From NCBI GenBank assembly GCA_028456385.1, contig JALNQF010000196.1, positions 1 through 64,000 of the forward strand: 64,000 nucleotides of DNA. Direction: 5' to 3'. A program made the position numbers and the translations under genes. This document shows positions 34,457 to 45,413 of this stretch, piece by piece; within the stretch, counting starts at the first letter, position 1; every line of letters begins with the position of its first letter. The notes under the pieces are model-generated. The model had not been told where the DNA came from. It did no database searches and saw only the letters and a list, made by a program, of their open reading frames with translations. The stretch comes from Ophiosphaerella korrae (taxonomy: Eukaryota > Ascomycota > Dothideomycetes > Pleosporales > Phaeosphaeriaceae).

Positions 34457-37009
34457 CTATTTCGGCATGCCAAGATCCCACGACGGATCCAAAATGTCAG
34501 CATTAAACCAATCCAATGACGGCTGCGACTGAAACAACTGCCACATCATATCGTCGTTCCAAGAAGACGTCAAAAAGCCATCGACATTGCCATTCTCACC
34601 AGGCACACGCAGCGGCTCAGATGTAGCATCCGTTGGCAGCACCGGGGGCTCAGCTACACCAGCGCTGGCAGCTGCATCACCCTGGCCACCAGAAACGCGT
34701 TCCTGCACGAGCGGCTTGCAGAGCGTGAGAAGCGTGGCGCACAACCGGTGGAGCCGATTAACGAATTTGTTTTCGGCAACCAGCTCCGAAATGCCGTCGG
34801 TGACGTCCTGCAAGAGCTGGAAATCTTGCACGTTGGATGTGCCTACTACGTTGCAGAATACGACGAAGAACGGACACAGTGGGTACGAGAGCATGGTCCT
34901 ACTGGAATTAGTACGCGTAGAGTTGGCGTGAGGTGCACGCGAGGCTTACCAGGCTAGGTAGGGATCGTAGCCTTCGATGAAGTGACCGAGGCTTTTGCCA
35001 ACTTCTTCGATGATCTTCACACACTCGAGTGCTTTGCGCGCGCTTGCGAGGCACCCTTCTCGCTCGAAGGGGACGGTCGTTACCGATGGGCTTAAACGGT
35101 GGACAGAAGTTAAGGTAGAGAAGTATTTGAACTCGAGGCACTTCCAGTGGAGGAGTATGTCCATGCGAGTGTCAAGTAGATGGGATGGGCGTTCCTGTCA
35201 TCTATTAGCCAGGCGAACTGATACGAATTTGTTCTCTTCCGCATGCCTTCTCCATCATGTCGAGGATATTTGCCATTGCAGTGCGAAGCCAAGCGACTTC
35301 ATTCCTCAGCGACATCACAGGCCTCTTGGCATTTGCTTCGAGCGTCAGCTCAAGTATCTTTTCGTGCACAGGTACCATTTCCATCGCTATGATGTCGAAG
35401 ATGCTCATCGGATTCGTGAGATCAGGTTTGATGAGCAAGGATACTTGGACATTGAGCGGAGGCAGTGATTTTGGCCGGAGAAGTAACAAGCTCATGCAGG
35501 AGTCAAAATATGAGCACCAAGCCACGACTGCATGTATCTCTTCATCATGCTCGGTCTTTGGCGTGGTGTCGGTGATGTTGTGATACCCAAGAGCAACAAT
35601 CGTCCGCGATGCATGCGAGATCAATTCCCAGCAACTGGCAGGATTGCCAATAATTTGCATCATCATGCTCTGTTCAATTATTAGTTAATCTTTATACAAT
35701 TACGCACGAATTATATACACATACCCCAGTTATCAGCGCCTGTACCAAGAGAAGAGAAGGAGCGGTCAGGAAACTGACATTGTCGAGAGCAGTAAAAGCA
35801 GACGTCACGTAGTCGTATTCCATTTGCCGAATATGTGACTGGACTGCCGGGCTTTTGGGCCCTTGTAAGTCATTGGCATATAGTACAACGGCGGCCTTGA
35901 AATAGATGATGACCTTGCAGAGGAGAAGCGTCTTCTCATCAGCAGTGCCTTCCATCAGAGTAAGTCCAATCCTCTCGACTGCTTTGGGCGGAATGTGATC
36001 GAGACTGTGGAAGTCAATGGTATTAGGCTGGACGGCCCTTGCTTCAGCTGAAGAGCATGTCAGCAGAATGAAAAGTTAGAGAACCAGGGTACACACTTCC
36101 TAGAATTACATGCAGTATCTCGCCTTGAGATAACTCTGTAGAAGGATACGTAGTCTTTTCAAAGGTACTACGGTCGGTGGTTGCGGGAACAGGGGCACGG
36201 GAAAGGTGGTCAACGAAAGATAGGGCTGTCTCAAGAGTCGAACGCTGATGACCAGATAGCAAGCTGTTGGTTGACAACTCTTTGCCTATGAGGCTCCGTG
36301 CCTCGGTAGCCGATTGCTGCGTCAAGTCAATATTAGAGGTTGTTGTGGAACTTGTTGCGTTGATCAAGCTTTCTGTTCGTTTGCGCTTCAATGGACGCTC
36401 GGGCGTCTCTTTAGTATCTGGCGAAGTAGAGGCATTGCTGAGTCTCGAACCAGTTGCTGTACTTGACGCGCGGTGAGTAGTGCGTACTGAATTTTCCAAA
36501 CTGGCAAGCCTTTGTACAAGAGCTTGTATCTTTTCATCACTATACTGCGATTAAAAAAAAATTAAAATTGTAGTATTAAGCACTGCAGTTACTTACGTCC
36601 GAACCTTTGGGCGAGGTACGCGTTTGTGTCTATTACGGAGGCATTCCGCTCCGTTCGTGATACAATTGGAACACGGTTCTTTGCGGTCACATTTTACCTA
36701 TGAAATGGTTAGCCCTCTGTATATAAAATCGATACCGAATGCAGCATGAGAGTAGCATGTTGCTGACGTCAGTAAACTGGCCCGTACCGGAACCAATCAA
36801 CCAGGACCATCAGTCATAGTATAACAACATGGTATAACAACATGGTGTATAGAACATGGTTCCTCGCAATCATCTCAAAAAACATGCATGCAGCGATCAG
36901 GTAGGGATGGCAGTACCTTCCTAGCATGGCATAGGTCACACTGCAATGCATGTTAGCTCCCTGTGTGGATGTCTGCAAATAGGGGAACATGCAGCCTGAA
37001 CACCGCCAT
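34457..37009 (-). CDS. Zn2Cys6 transcription factor with fungal-specific regulatory domain
   Basis: Eight exons give 668 aa: 37009-37004, 36940-36917, 36697-36597, 36539-36097, 36047-35725, 35669-35247, 35194-34950, 34898-34457. The zinc cluster spans the first three exons: CDLCHARK|VKCDRKEPCSNCITNGAEC, all six Cys present (C-x2-C-x6-C-x5-C-x2-C-x6-C). A basic linker (NRHKRVPRPK) and a short coiled coil (IQALVQRLASLE) follow, then a Ser/Thr-rich stretch, the fungal transcription-factor middle region (LLVQALITG, SCWELISHASRTIVALGYH, AWCSYFDSCMSLLLLRP) and an acidic/aromatic tail with WNDDMMW and DWFNADILDPSWDLG. The ATG at 37009 has a strong context (GCCGCCCATGG). Intron 6 (35246-35195) uses a GC-AG pair; intron 2 is 219 bp. 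Target genes unknown. Confidence 0.85.
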
Positions 37010-37714
37010 GGGCGGCCCAGTTTTCTTCCGGCATGGGAATGGCCAACTTTCAATAGTAGGGGTGTATATCTCAGCCCGACTTACGCCTCTCTAACGAAAC
37101 TCCGAATGTCTAGTCGTAATGGGTGTGGTGGTGGAGGAGACATCTCAGCAATTGCGGCCTCCCAAGGTTACCGGACCCCGAGCTAGTGCGGCCCGATAGG
37201 GGGAAGCGCGGAACAATCTCACTTTCAAAACACAACTGTGAGAAACTTGTCCTATTGCGAAAAGAAACATGGAACAACCCAGTATATTTGATGGTTCGTT
37301 GATAAGGTTGGTGAACTTCAATCCTGCGAATCTTCTGACGGCGGGACAGTAAAGGTTTTGGGTAAATGTTGACATCGCGATTAGCGTGCGTCAAAAAGGG
37401 CCTTTTTGCATGTTGAACACTTGTCAAATGCGAGTCCAATGTACCCAGAATTGAAATCAACATTACGCATTCGCATCTCTATCGTCGGCCGCCCATACAT
37501 GCTTCCTTCATTATCTTCGAAGTTTCGGTCCGGTTCGCGCCTCCAAGGATCGGCCTGTGCAACAAAGGAAGATATATGAAGCCAAGGAGCCGGACCAAAT
37601 CCGAAGCGTCGTTCGTTCACAATGTATTCTAATCCCCCGAGAACCACCTCTGGTAGTGACAATAGCCAAAGCAGCCTCTGATCGTTCGATTTCGCCAAGA
37701 TGAGGTGCCATCGC

Positions 37715-37769
37715 GAGGAGGAGGATGAGGAGGAGGAGGAGGAGGAGGAGGAGGAGGAGGAGGAGGAGG
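37715..37769 (+). repeat. (GAG)n/(GGA)n microsatellite
   Basis: A tract of GAG/GGA triplets about 55 bp long with one GAT interruption. Read on the minus strand it gives a Ser run inside a 140-codon frame. Confidence 0.9.
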
Positions 37770-38314
37770 GCCATGTCGGACTTGATTGCAATTTACGGCA
37801 CATAGGTCTCTTCCTTGAGATTGTTTCAGAATTCTCTTATCGGCAATAAAAGTTTGAGTCTTGTTTGTAAAGGTGCGGAGTTACCATGTTCCCTGGGATG
37901 GAATAGCCGTGGGTTTCGCAGGTGAGCTCTGGTTAGCATGGTATACATGTTGTTAGTATACGTACCGCAGCGACACGGCTCAAGTAGTTGTCGCTTATCT
38001 TCTTGGTCGCGGCTTGGTCCTTGCTTTTCGTGGTTGTCTAGATTCGAGGCCAAATTCGTGTTCGTTGTCATATTTTGATGATCTGGTATTGCTGGAGTAC
38101 CTCTTGAAAATCGCTGCTAGCCGGAGAGGAATGGATATGAAGGTAGTTGTGTTCAACTCTGATTTGTATTTGTCTGCGCTTGCTCACGATTTGCCTACAT
38201 CTCGTCCCCAAAAGCAAATATTGCCCAAACCCTCCCCACCGCTTCCAGAAGCGACTGAGTCCAGCAGGTAAGCCGACCCTCGCAAAGCTGGCATCGCGCG
38301 CCTCAACAACAGCT

Positions 38315-38359
38315 GCTTGGCAATCCTCTCTGTTGCAAGCGCAAAGAGGATTGCCAAGC
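38315..38359. repeat. Perfect 15-bp inverted repeat with 15-nt loop
   Basis: Left arm GCTTGGCAATCCTCT (38,315-38,329) and right arm AGAGGATTGCCAAGC (38,345-38,359) are exact reverse complements, separated by 15 nt. It lies in non-coding, GC-rich DNA 1.3 kb upstream of the coiled-coil gene. An RNA hairpin or a dimeric protein-binding site is possible; a short inverted duplication is the neutral alternative. Confidence 0.8.
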
Positions 38360-39669
38360 GAAGTCCCCAAAGCAAGCAGCCGCCTCTGCGGGCCGCACAC
38401 ATGCCACTCACCTACCGCTTACACGATGCCCATCCACGCCGCACTCTTGACGCCAGCATCAACCACACGTGGAAAAGAAAAACGCTCGACACCAGCACCC
38501 CCTAAAAAGCAGCCCAGGCGCACACACACGCACACATGGCCACGGGAGCGCCCGCAGCTAGCCCGTTCGAGGCCTGGGTGAGCCAGTTGCGTCCCAGACG
38601 AGCAGCCAGGCTCGAAGCTCGAAATGCGATAACGAAATGCGGTGAGGTTAGCTGCGCAGGAATTTCTGGAACACCGATGTGCGCTCCGGTTGCCGGAACA
38701 GCGTGAAGCCGTTACGCAACGTGGGGTTGGTTGGTGGCGGCTCAACGCTGGGTCGAGTCGGGACGGAGGTTGAGGCTGCGTGCGCACTGAAAGCGACCAT
38801 GTGCTGGGGCGGGTGGCCGTCGGCGAGAGCGCGTTTGCTACGGGGCGCCGTTGGTGTGGCCAGGGCTGGGCGTGGGGGTGTATCGCAACCCTGACATGGG
38901 GCGATAAGCGGGGTGGGGTTTGCTGAACTTGCCGCGCGCAGCACACAGGACGGCGAACAGGCGCAACGCTGAGGGCGACCAGCCTGGCGCCGCAGACACG
39001 CACCGCATGGCCAATTCATACGACGGTGGCTCCAAGCACGAGTGTGCAGCGCGAGGACGGGCAGGCTGGCGGCAGCTGTCTGCGGCACCCACGCCGATCT
39101 GGGCATTGTCATTGGCGCCCGTCTGCGAGCAGAAATGACTCTTATCTCTTACCACCACGACGCACAACAACAACCCACCGCTCCCCCAACCCACCACTCC
39201 CCCAGCAATGACAAGGCTGACGGCCCCCGGCGCGGGAGCTAGCCTGCGCCCGAAACGAGAGAGTACCTGCACCGACCGTGGCCTGTCCGCCCACTGAGTG
39301 TGTTTGCCAGTGCCTATCTGAGCAATTCGCTATCTGCCTGTGTCTGCCCCCCCTTCCTCGCCCGCCCTCGCTGCTCTGTCCTGTGTGCCCCACCGTCAGC
39401 TCGGTTGTTCCCGTGCATGTGCTGCCCACCGCCTGCCTGGTCCTGCCTGTGAGTTTCGTGGCTTGTGCCCTGGGTGCTTATCGTGTACACCTGCATTGTT
39501 GTATATAGTGCTGGCTCCCCAATGCTAACCCGTTTCACGCAGACCTCCAATCCGCCTCACGCCCGCCATTCCCCTGTGATCCAGTCTTCCTGTTGTCGCC
39601 GGCCTTCCATGAGCCGCTTAGTTTCTGTCCAAGCACCGCCCCACGACCATCGCTCCCGGTCGGCTCCTG

Positions 39670-41181
39670 ATGTACCATAGCAACCCTCAAGCCCCCCACC
39701 AGCCCGGAATCGCAACCTCGGACCACGCCCAGCTGCCGCGAGGAGAATGCGGCTTCATAGTCCCCGAGTCGGAGGGCGGCTCGCGCCAGCGCTGCTCGTG
39801 CCGCAGCTTCTACCCGGACTCGGTTGTGCGGTCTCGCTGCGGCTGCGGGCACCAGGCATGGCACCACGAATCGCAGCCGCTCTCGACCGTCGCCGCGGAA
39901 GAGTACGTGGCGGCGGTAGAGGAAATGAAGAAGCTGCGTCGCGAGGTCGCGCGGCTGCAGAACCTCGAGCAAAATTGGAAGCACGAGTTGATCAAGGAGC
40001 GCATCGCGCGCGAAGAGCTGGTCCGCACGTCCCGCGCCGTTGAAGCGCGCCTGTACGAGAATCTGCAGCTGCTCAAGATCTCCATGGACGACCGGCTGGA
40101 GGCGGTCGTGGACCGCACAACCGATTTCAGCGACCAGGTCAAGAACATGTCGGAGCGGCTCACGCTGCTCGACGAAGCCAGCATGGAGCTGGAGGACCGC
40201 ATCGACCGCATCGAACAGCCGTCGCGAGACCCCACACCCTCGGCCCAAACCCCCAAGCCGCAAAAAACCACGCCCGTCCCACGCCTCCCGTTGCTCATGC
40301 AACCCACCCTCAGCCACCTCCCCCTCCCGATCCGCACCGAGAAAAAGATGCCCACCTGGTCCGCCCGCGTCATCTTCGTCCCCCGCAAATCCCAGCGCTT
40401 CGCCTTCGACCCCGACTCCAAAGCCTACAAGCGCTGCGCCTCCCGCAACCTCCAGCAGACCCTCTCCTTCCCAGCACAAGACAGCGCCTCCATCTGCTCC
40501 GTCATCGACACCGCCTTCAGGCCCCTCCTCCGCGGCCGTCCCTGGATGCCGCTGACGGGCCACCGCCCAGCAGACGAGCCCTTTGGCCGCATGGCGCTGA
40601 CCCTGCTGCCGCCGGACCTCGTGCACGCATCGGTATGGGACCACCCCTTCCTCGAGGACCACTGCATCGCCCACGACAAGATGCTCGGCGACGTCTTGTA
40701 CGTCGCGCTACAGTACGAAGACCTAACCTGGCCCGAAATCCGCTTCCTCGCTCCAACCCCCGGGTGGCCGGGCGACGCCGACGAATGGTCCCTCGACGAC
40801 GACCTCGACGCCACACCCAAATCCCTCGACGAAGCCATGTACGAAGCGGGGCCCCCGCCCTACCAGCGCGCCCCGTCCAAACTCGACGTCCTCGCCGACT
40901 CCGCTGCCCGCTTGTCCCGCGCGTCCTCTGCGTCTACCCACTCGCGCTTTTCGTCTGAGGGCCGCTTTTCGTCGGAGCGGAGTAGTATGTTGAGCGCGGA
41001 CGACGACGAGCATCGCGACAAGAAGGTTAAGCGCGTGGATGCGCCGTTGTATGTGTCGAGTCGGTCGAAGCGGAAGATGGTTGTGAGAGAGGGGAGGGAG
41101 GCGGTGAGGTTTGATGCGGGGAGGTTGGGGGGGTGGAGGGTGGAGAGGTTGTTGAGTCATGGGAAGAAGGAGGGGGCGTAG
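39670..41181 (+). CDS. Coiled-coil protein with Cys/His-rich N-terminus, 503 aa, function unknown
   Basis: A single long exon in GC-rich DNA. Residues 41-65 hold a compact Cys/His cluster (RCSCRSF...SRCGCGHQAWHH), a possible metal-binding motif. Residues 74-180 are a heptad-rich coiled coil (VAAVEEMKKLRREVARLQNLEQNW and onward). A Pro/Thr linker follows, then a folded region with aromatic-rich segments (WSARVIFVPRKSQRFAFDPDSKAYKRC, LRGRPWMPLTGHRPADEPFGRMAL, WDHPFLEDHCIAHDKMLGDVLYVAL). The C-terminal 120 residues are Ser/Arg-rich and basic. The ATG at 39670 precedes the Cys/His cluster in an otherwise continuous frame. No signal peptide or membrane segment. Proteins with a C-x-CGH-x3-H cluster plus coiled coil are familiar in filamentous fungi, but I cannot name a function. 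A 22-T run follows the stop by about 60 bp. Confidence 0.8.
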   Translation: MYHSNPQAPHQPGIATSDHAQLPRGECGFIVPESEGGSRQRCSCRSFYPDSVVRSRCGCGHQAWHHESQPLSTVAAEEYVAAVEEMKKLRREVARLQNLEQNWKHELIKERIAREELVRTSRAVEARLYENLQLLKISMDDRLEAVVDRTTDFSDQVKNMSERLTLLDEASMELEDRIDRIEQPSRDPTPSAQTPKPQKTTPVPRLPLLMQPTLSHLPLPIRTEKKMPTWSARVIFVPRKSQRFAFDPDSKAYKRCASRNLQQTLSFPAQDSASICSVIDTAFRPLLRGRPWMPLTGHRPADEPFGRMALTLLPPDLVHASVWDHPFLEDHCIAHDKMLGDVLYVALQYEDLTWPEIRFLAPTPGWPGDADEWSLDDDLDATPKSLDEAMYEAGPPPYQRAPSKLDVLADSAARLSRASSASTHSRFSSEGRFSSERSSMLSADDDEHRDKKVKRVDAPLYVSSRSKRKMVVREGREAVRFDAGRLGGWRVERLLSHGKKEGA

Positions 41182-41382
41182 GGACGATCACGGGGTGAAA
41201 GGAATGAAGCAACGTGTGATGGAATACCCCGGAGTTTGTCTTTTTTTTTTTTTTTTTTTTTTCTTTTGGGATAGACGGTTTTGGGATAGAGGTATTGGTA
41301 TTCACCATATTCGCGGTAATATCGACGTTTGGTGGCCACATGGCTGTTTGTGCCGATAGTTGGTGTACGATAACGTATTTGC

Positions 41383-41418
<36 letters not shown>

Positions 41419-42153
41419 GCTTCCATCCCATGGTGATAACGCGATAATCCTCTGATAAGCCTGCACATGCATTACATCCCTACAGCCTCCCCCCCCCTAC
41501 CGATACCCAGACGCAACGTACTGGCAAGTACCCAAGCCGTCGTTGGACATGGCGTGCGAGCGTACCTCTACAAACTAAGAACAGGGCGTTTGCTTAGGTA
41601 TGCGCTGACGTTGACTCGGTGGACCCGACAAACACGTGTGCGTAGGGGTGCGGCGCGTGCCAATCGGTGCGTGCGGCGCTATCGCTATCGCTATCTACGT
41701 ATGCAGGGCAATGCATCATCATCGGAGCCAGACGAAAGTGGCGGACATGTGGTAGCCATAGATAGATAGTTCTGCGTATGCGGTACGCCATTGGTTGCGG
41801 GCGGTGCGCAGCGAAACATGTCGTCTCGCGAGCCACCAGCTGGTGCTGGAGAGTGCGGGGATTGTGGAGCCCCGGGTTTGCACTTGAGGTAGGATGGTAG
41901 GTCGACCACCGCATGTCCCACTGGCGATCCTATCCTTGCAGCCAGGAACGACGACGATTGGTGGTTGTGCCGCACCGTTTCGCCGCGCTGTGGTATCGCT
42001 ACGGGGCGGAGAAATGCGACGTCGTGTTGCCATCCGGGGCGGGCAGCGGGATGCCGCTCGTGGTTACTCGAGTTTTCGTTTGCGCAACATAAGTAAACTC
42101 CTTACGTTCGCTCGCTCGCTGGCTCGCAGTTTGCATACACACACATATTCGCC
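41182..42153. other. Intergenic with poly-T and (AC)n tracts
   Basis: Contains 22 consecutive T (41,241-41,262) and an (AC)n microsatellite (about 41,394-41,417). The right part is the promoter of the MFS gene, with a CT-rich stretch GTTCGCTCGCTCGCTGGCTCG just before the start. No gene is recognised. Confidence 0.6.
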
Positions 42154-43718
42154 ATGGATGTAAAGCACAATCTGGAAATCACGGCGTCGGCAGACTCGCG
42201 GGCGCCGGTGCCACGCGAGGGCGAGACGGAGCATTTGCCCAACTTTGAGCATGAGAAGGCGCTGTGTTGGAAGTTTGATTTGCGCATGTTGCCCATGTTG
42301 GCGGTCATGTACCTCTTTAATGCGTTGGATAAAGGTTTGCGAGATCATTGCCATACATTTCGCACCTAACGCGGCGCAGGCAATCTCGGGAACGCAAAGA
42401 CGGACGGCATGGATAAGGATCTGGGTTTCAAGGGCAACCAATACAACACGATGCTGAGCATATTCTACGTGCCGTACGTCATTTTTGCGCCGCCGATTGG
42501 CATGCTGGGAAAGAAATATGGGCCCCATCGCGTGCTGCCCATCATGATGTTTTGCTTTGGGTCAGCAACGCTGCTGGCTGCGAGCGTACATAATTGGAGT
42601 GGGATGATGGCGCTGCGGTGGTTCTTGGGCATGGCGGAGTCGGCCTTTTTCCCGCTGGTCATCTACTACCTGACGACCTTCTATCGGCGGGGCGAGCTCG
42701 CGCGCCGCCTCGCACTATTCTACGCAGCGTCGAACATCGCGAATGCGTTTTCCGGTTTGTTGGCATTTGGCGTGTTTCACATCGAATCGAGGTTGGATTC
42801 GTGGCGGTACCTGTTCATCATTGAGGGCTCGCTGACCGTGTTGTGTAAGTCTCGTGCCTCCCAGCATAATCAGCCATACTGATTTCCACAGTCAGCTTCT
42901 TCGCGTACTGGTATCTCCCGAAGAACTCGTACGAAGCCAGCTTCCTTTCCGAAGACGAGAAGAAGCTTGCGTACACGCGCATCCAAATCGACTCCTCGTC
43001 TGTCGTCGGCGAGGAATTCAACCTCCGCAAGGCCCTCGCCATCTTCAAGATCCCCTCCACCTACGGCTTTCTCGCCATCGAAGTCTGCCTCGGCGTCCCG
43101 CTGCAATCCGTCGCGCTCTTCCTACCGCAAATCGTGCAGCGCCTCGGCTACGACAAGATCAAAACCAACCTGTACACGGTTGCGCCCAACATCGTAGGCG
43201 CCTGTGTGTTGTTGATTCTGGCGTTTACGTCGGACTATGCGCGGCTACGGTTCCCGTTTATTGCGCTGGGGTTTTTGCTCACGTTTACGGGCTTCATCAT
43301 CTTTGCGACGATTGACGTCAAGCACTCGATTCAGGTCGCGTATTTTGCGTGCTTCATGATGACGTGGGGCACGTCGGCGCCGTCGGTGCTGCTGAGCACG
43401 TGGTACAATAATAACGTGGCCGACGAGAATAAGCGGGTTACACTTACATCTGTGGGCGTGCCGCTTGCCAATCTCATGGGCGTGGTGAGCTCGAATATCT
43501 TCCGGGCACAGGACGAGCCCAAGTATATTCCCGCGTTGGTGACGACGGCTGCGTTTGGGGCGACGGGGGCAGCGTTCGCTTTGTTGCTGGGCGCGTTTAT
43601 GGTGGTGGATAATCAGCGGAGGAATAGGGCGCAGGGAGTGAAGTTGAGCGCGAGGGATGTTTCGACTGAGAAGCTGAAAGACGGGCCTAAGAATCCGGAG
43701 TTCAGGTGGTTCCTGTAG
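42154..43718 (+). CDS. MFS transporter, anion:cation symporter (Dal5/allantoate permease-like) family
   Basis: Exons 42154-42334, 42380-42844 and 42892-43718 give 490 aa; introns are 45 and 47 bp. The N-terminal cytosolic part ends at CWKFDLRMLPMLAVMYLFNALDKGNLGNAKTDGM, the signature opening of fungal ACS permeases (LPxLxxLYLxxxLDRxNIGNA). Then come about 12 hydrophobic segments, with RWFLGMAESAFFPLVIYYLTTFYRRGELARRLALFYA in the first half, matching the R-x-x-L-G-x-x-E-[AS]-x-[FY]-P motif. The mid loop (YLPKNSYEASFLSEDEKKLAYTRIQID) resembles the family's WPDxPxxxxFLTxxE linker. C-terminal tail KNPEFRWFL. Known members carry allantoate, nicotinate, pantothenate, biotin or similar organic anions; the substrate here cannot be told. 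Plasma membrane location inferred. Confidence 0.88.
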
Positions 43719-44071
43719 GCTACAATTGCATGGAGGCGTGCCAAATTGAGACTTGTGGAGATTGACATCATGCGTGAAGGTCATCTGGGGCTGAGCGCTA
43801 GCGTCATAAAGCTTATCTCAATCTTATCGCCGGGTCGGCTGCATAGCGGTCCCAGCCTCACGCGCCTCACTCCAGTCACCATCCACCACGGGTCGTAGTT
43901 TGGAGCTGTTACCTAGTGCCTTTGTCAGCTGCCACATTCTCCTACCTCTCCATTACACCCCCTTCTTCCTCCATCTCTCACACACACACTCCTACCCTTC
44001 CTATCACTTCGAGCGTCTTTGACTCTTCATCCATCCCGCCCAAGCTCCAACGGAGCTCCTGCACCCCCATC
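43719..44071. promoter_or_regulatory. Intergenic; CT-rich promoter of the SLC35F6-like gene
   Basis: 353 bp. The last 150 bp are strongly pyrimidine-rich with CACACACACAC, typical of fungal promoter/5' UTR regions directly before a start codon. Confidence 0.5.
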
Positions 44072-45413
44072 ATGGCGGTCAACGCCGCAGTCCCGTTCCT
44101 GGTGGCGATGATGCTGCTCACCGGCGTCTGCAACACCCTGTTGACCAAGTACCAGGTGTGTACAATCCAACGTGCGAGGGAACCCGGCTGACTAGCCTAG
44201 GACATGCAATGCGTAAACAACTGCGACTCGCCCTCGCCCAAGCTCCGCCAACACTTTGAGCAGCCCGTTCTCCAGACTCTGCAAATGTTCATTGGAGAAA
44301 TGGGCTGCTGGCTGGTCATCGGTGCCTACTCGCTGTACCAACGCTATGCCAGCCACCGCGCGGGCTATGAAACTATCCCGGATAACGAGGGCTCTCGCTC
44401 GCCCATGCTGTCTGATGGCACCCTGACCCCGGATGTTGCGAATCCGCTCAAGCCTGCGCATCCGGATGACGAGGGCAGAATACCGCTTGAGGGCCGTGCT
44501 GTACTACTGTTGGCGCTGCCGGCTTGCTGTGACATTGCCGGCACGACGCTGATGAACGTGGGTCTGTTGTTTGTTGCGGCTAGTATCTATCAAATGACGC
44601 GAGGTGCGCTCGTGCTTTTCGTCGGCCTGTTCAGCGTCTGGTTCCTCAAACGTCATCTCGGACTGTACAAGTGGTTTTCGCTCTTCGTTGTCGTGTTCGG
44701 TGTGGCTATTGTTGGTCTTGCCGGTGCAATCACCAAGGACGACAAGGCGACGCCGACTCTGCATGCCCTCTATGCTGCAGCCTCAGACTCGGTCGATGTG
44801 CAAAGGGACATCTCGCAGGCTGCCATGACAATCATTGGCGTGCTACTTATTGCTGGCGCTCAGATCTTCACGGCAACTCAGTTCGTTCTTGAGGAGCGCA
44901 TCATGGAGAAGTATGCTATGGAGCCGATCAAGGTTGTTGGCTGGGAAGGCATCTTTGGCTTCTCGGTCACGCTGATCGGCATGATTGCCTTACATTTCGC
45001 CATTGGGACTGGCTATTTCAACGCAAAAGAGGGTCTATATCAGATGACCCACTTCCGCGCTATTGCTGTGTCCTCGGTTCTGATCATGATTAGCATCGGG
45101 TGAGTTCACGTGCACTCCTCTACAATAATCATCACTAACGATACACAGTGGTTTTAACTTCTTCGGCCTGTCTGTCACGCGCACTGTGTCGGCCACTTCT
45201 CGCTCGACCATTGATACCTGCCGCACTCTGTTCATCTGGATCGTGTCGCTTGGCCTTGGTTGGGAGACTTTCAAGTGGTTGCAGGTTCTTGGTTTTGCGC
45301 TGCTTGTGTATGGAACGTTTTTGTTCAATGATTTGATCAGGCCGCCGCTCAAGTCGTGTGTGGAGCGCAGGCCTGAGCCATTGTTGCCTGAAGACCCGAT
45401 TGAGCATCATTGA
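44072..45413 (+). CDS. SLC35F6-like drug/metabolite-superfamily transporter
   Basis: Exons 44072-44155, 44201-45099 and 45149-45413 give 415 aa, phase intact. It starts MAVNAAVPFLVAMMLLTGVCNTLLTKYQ, then DMQCV; this opening with LTGxxNTLxxKxQD is typical of SLC35F6 homologues. About ten hydrophobic segments follow, including ALPACCDIAGTTLMNVGLLFVAASIYQMTRGALVLFVGLFSVWFLKR, where CCDxxGTTLMNVGL and YQMxRGAxVxF are the family's most conserved stretches. A hydrophilic insert (residues about 75-125) separates the first and second halves. SLC35F6 proteins are endomembrane (lysosomal/vacuolar or mitochondrial in animals) with no agreed substrate. It overlaps no neighbour; RPS3 follows 297 bp later on the same strand. 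Confidence 0.87.

Larger units (their letters stand above)
37010..39669. other. Long intergenic region: GA-rich microsatellite, stem-loop, GC-rich 5' flank
   Basis: 2.66 kb between the divergent transcription factor gene and the coiled-coil gene. A GAG/GGA microsatellite (37,715-37,769) creates a poly-Ser frame on the minus strand that I do not trust as a gene. A perfect stem-loop lies at 38,315-38,359. From about 38.2 kb the DNA turns GC-rich, giving long overlapping frames in many phases on both strands without start, splice or family support; this is probably the promoter and 5' UTR of the gene at 39,670. Confidence 0.5.

Noticed and set aside
34457..37009. Biosynthetic gene cluster centred on the Zn2Cys6 regulator and UstYa-like gene
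   Set aside because: No backbone synthase, precursor peptide, P450 or dedicated transporter lies nearby, and the UstYa-like gene is damaged.
37381..37803. 140-codon minus-strand frame with a poly-Ser run
   Set aside because: The Ser run comes from the GAG/GGA microsatellite, and the rest shows no family resemblance, splice sites or promoter. Kept as intergenic.
38419..39272. Several overlapping frames of 140-195 codons on the minus strand
   Set aside because: GC-rich DNA with few stops gives long frames in many phases at once. None shows a start context, family motif or splice pattern.
39535..40838. 379-codon and other long minus-strand frames
   Set aside because: They are antisense to the 503-aa plus-strand coiled-coil gene, whose codon usage and domain structure are more convincing.
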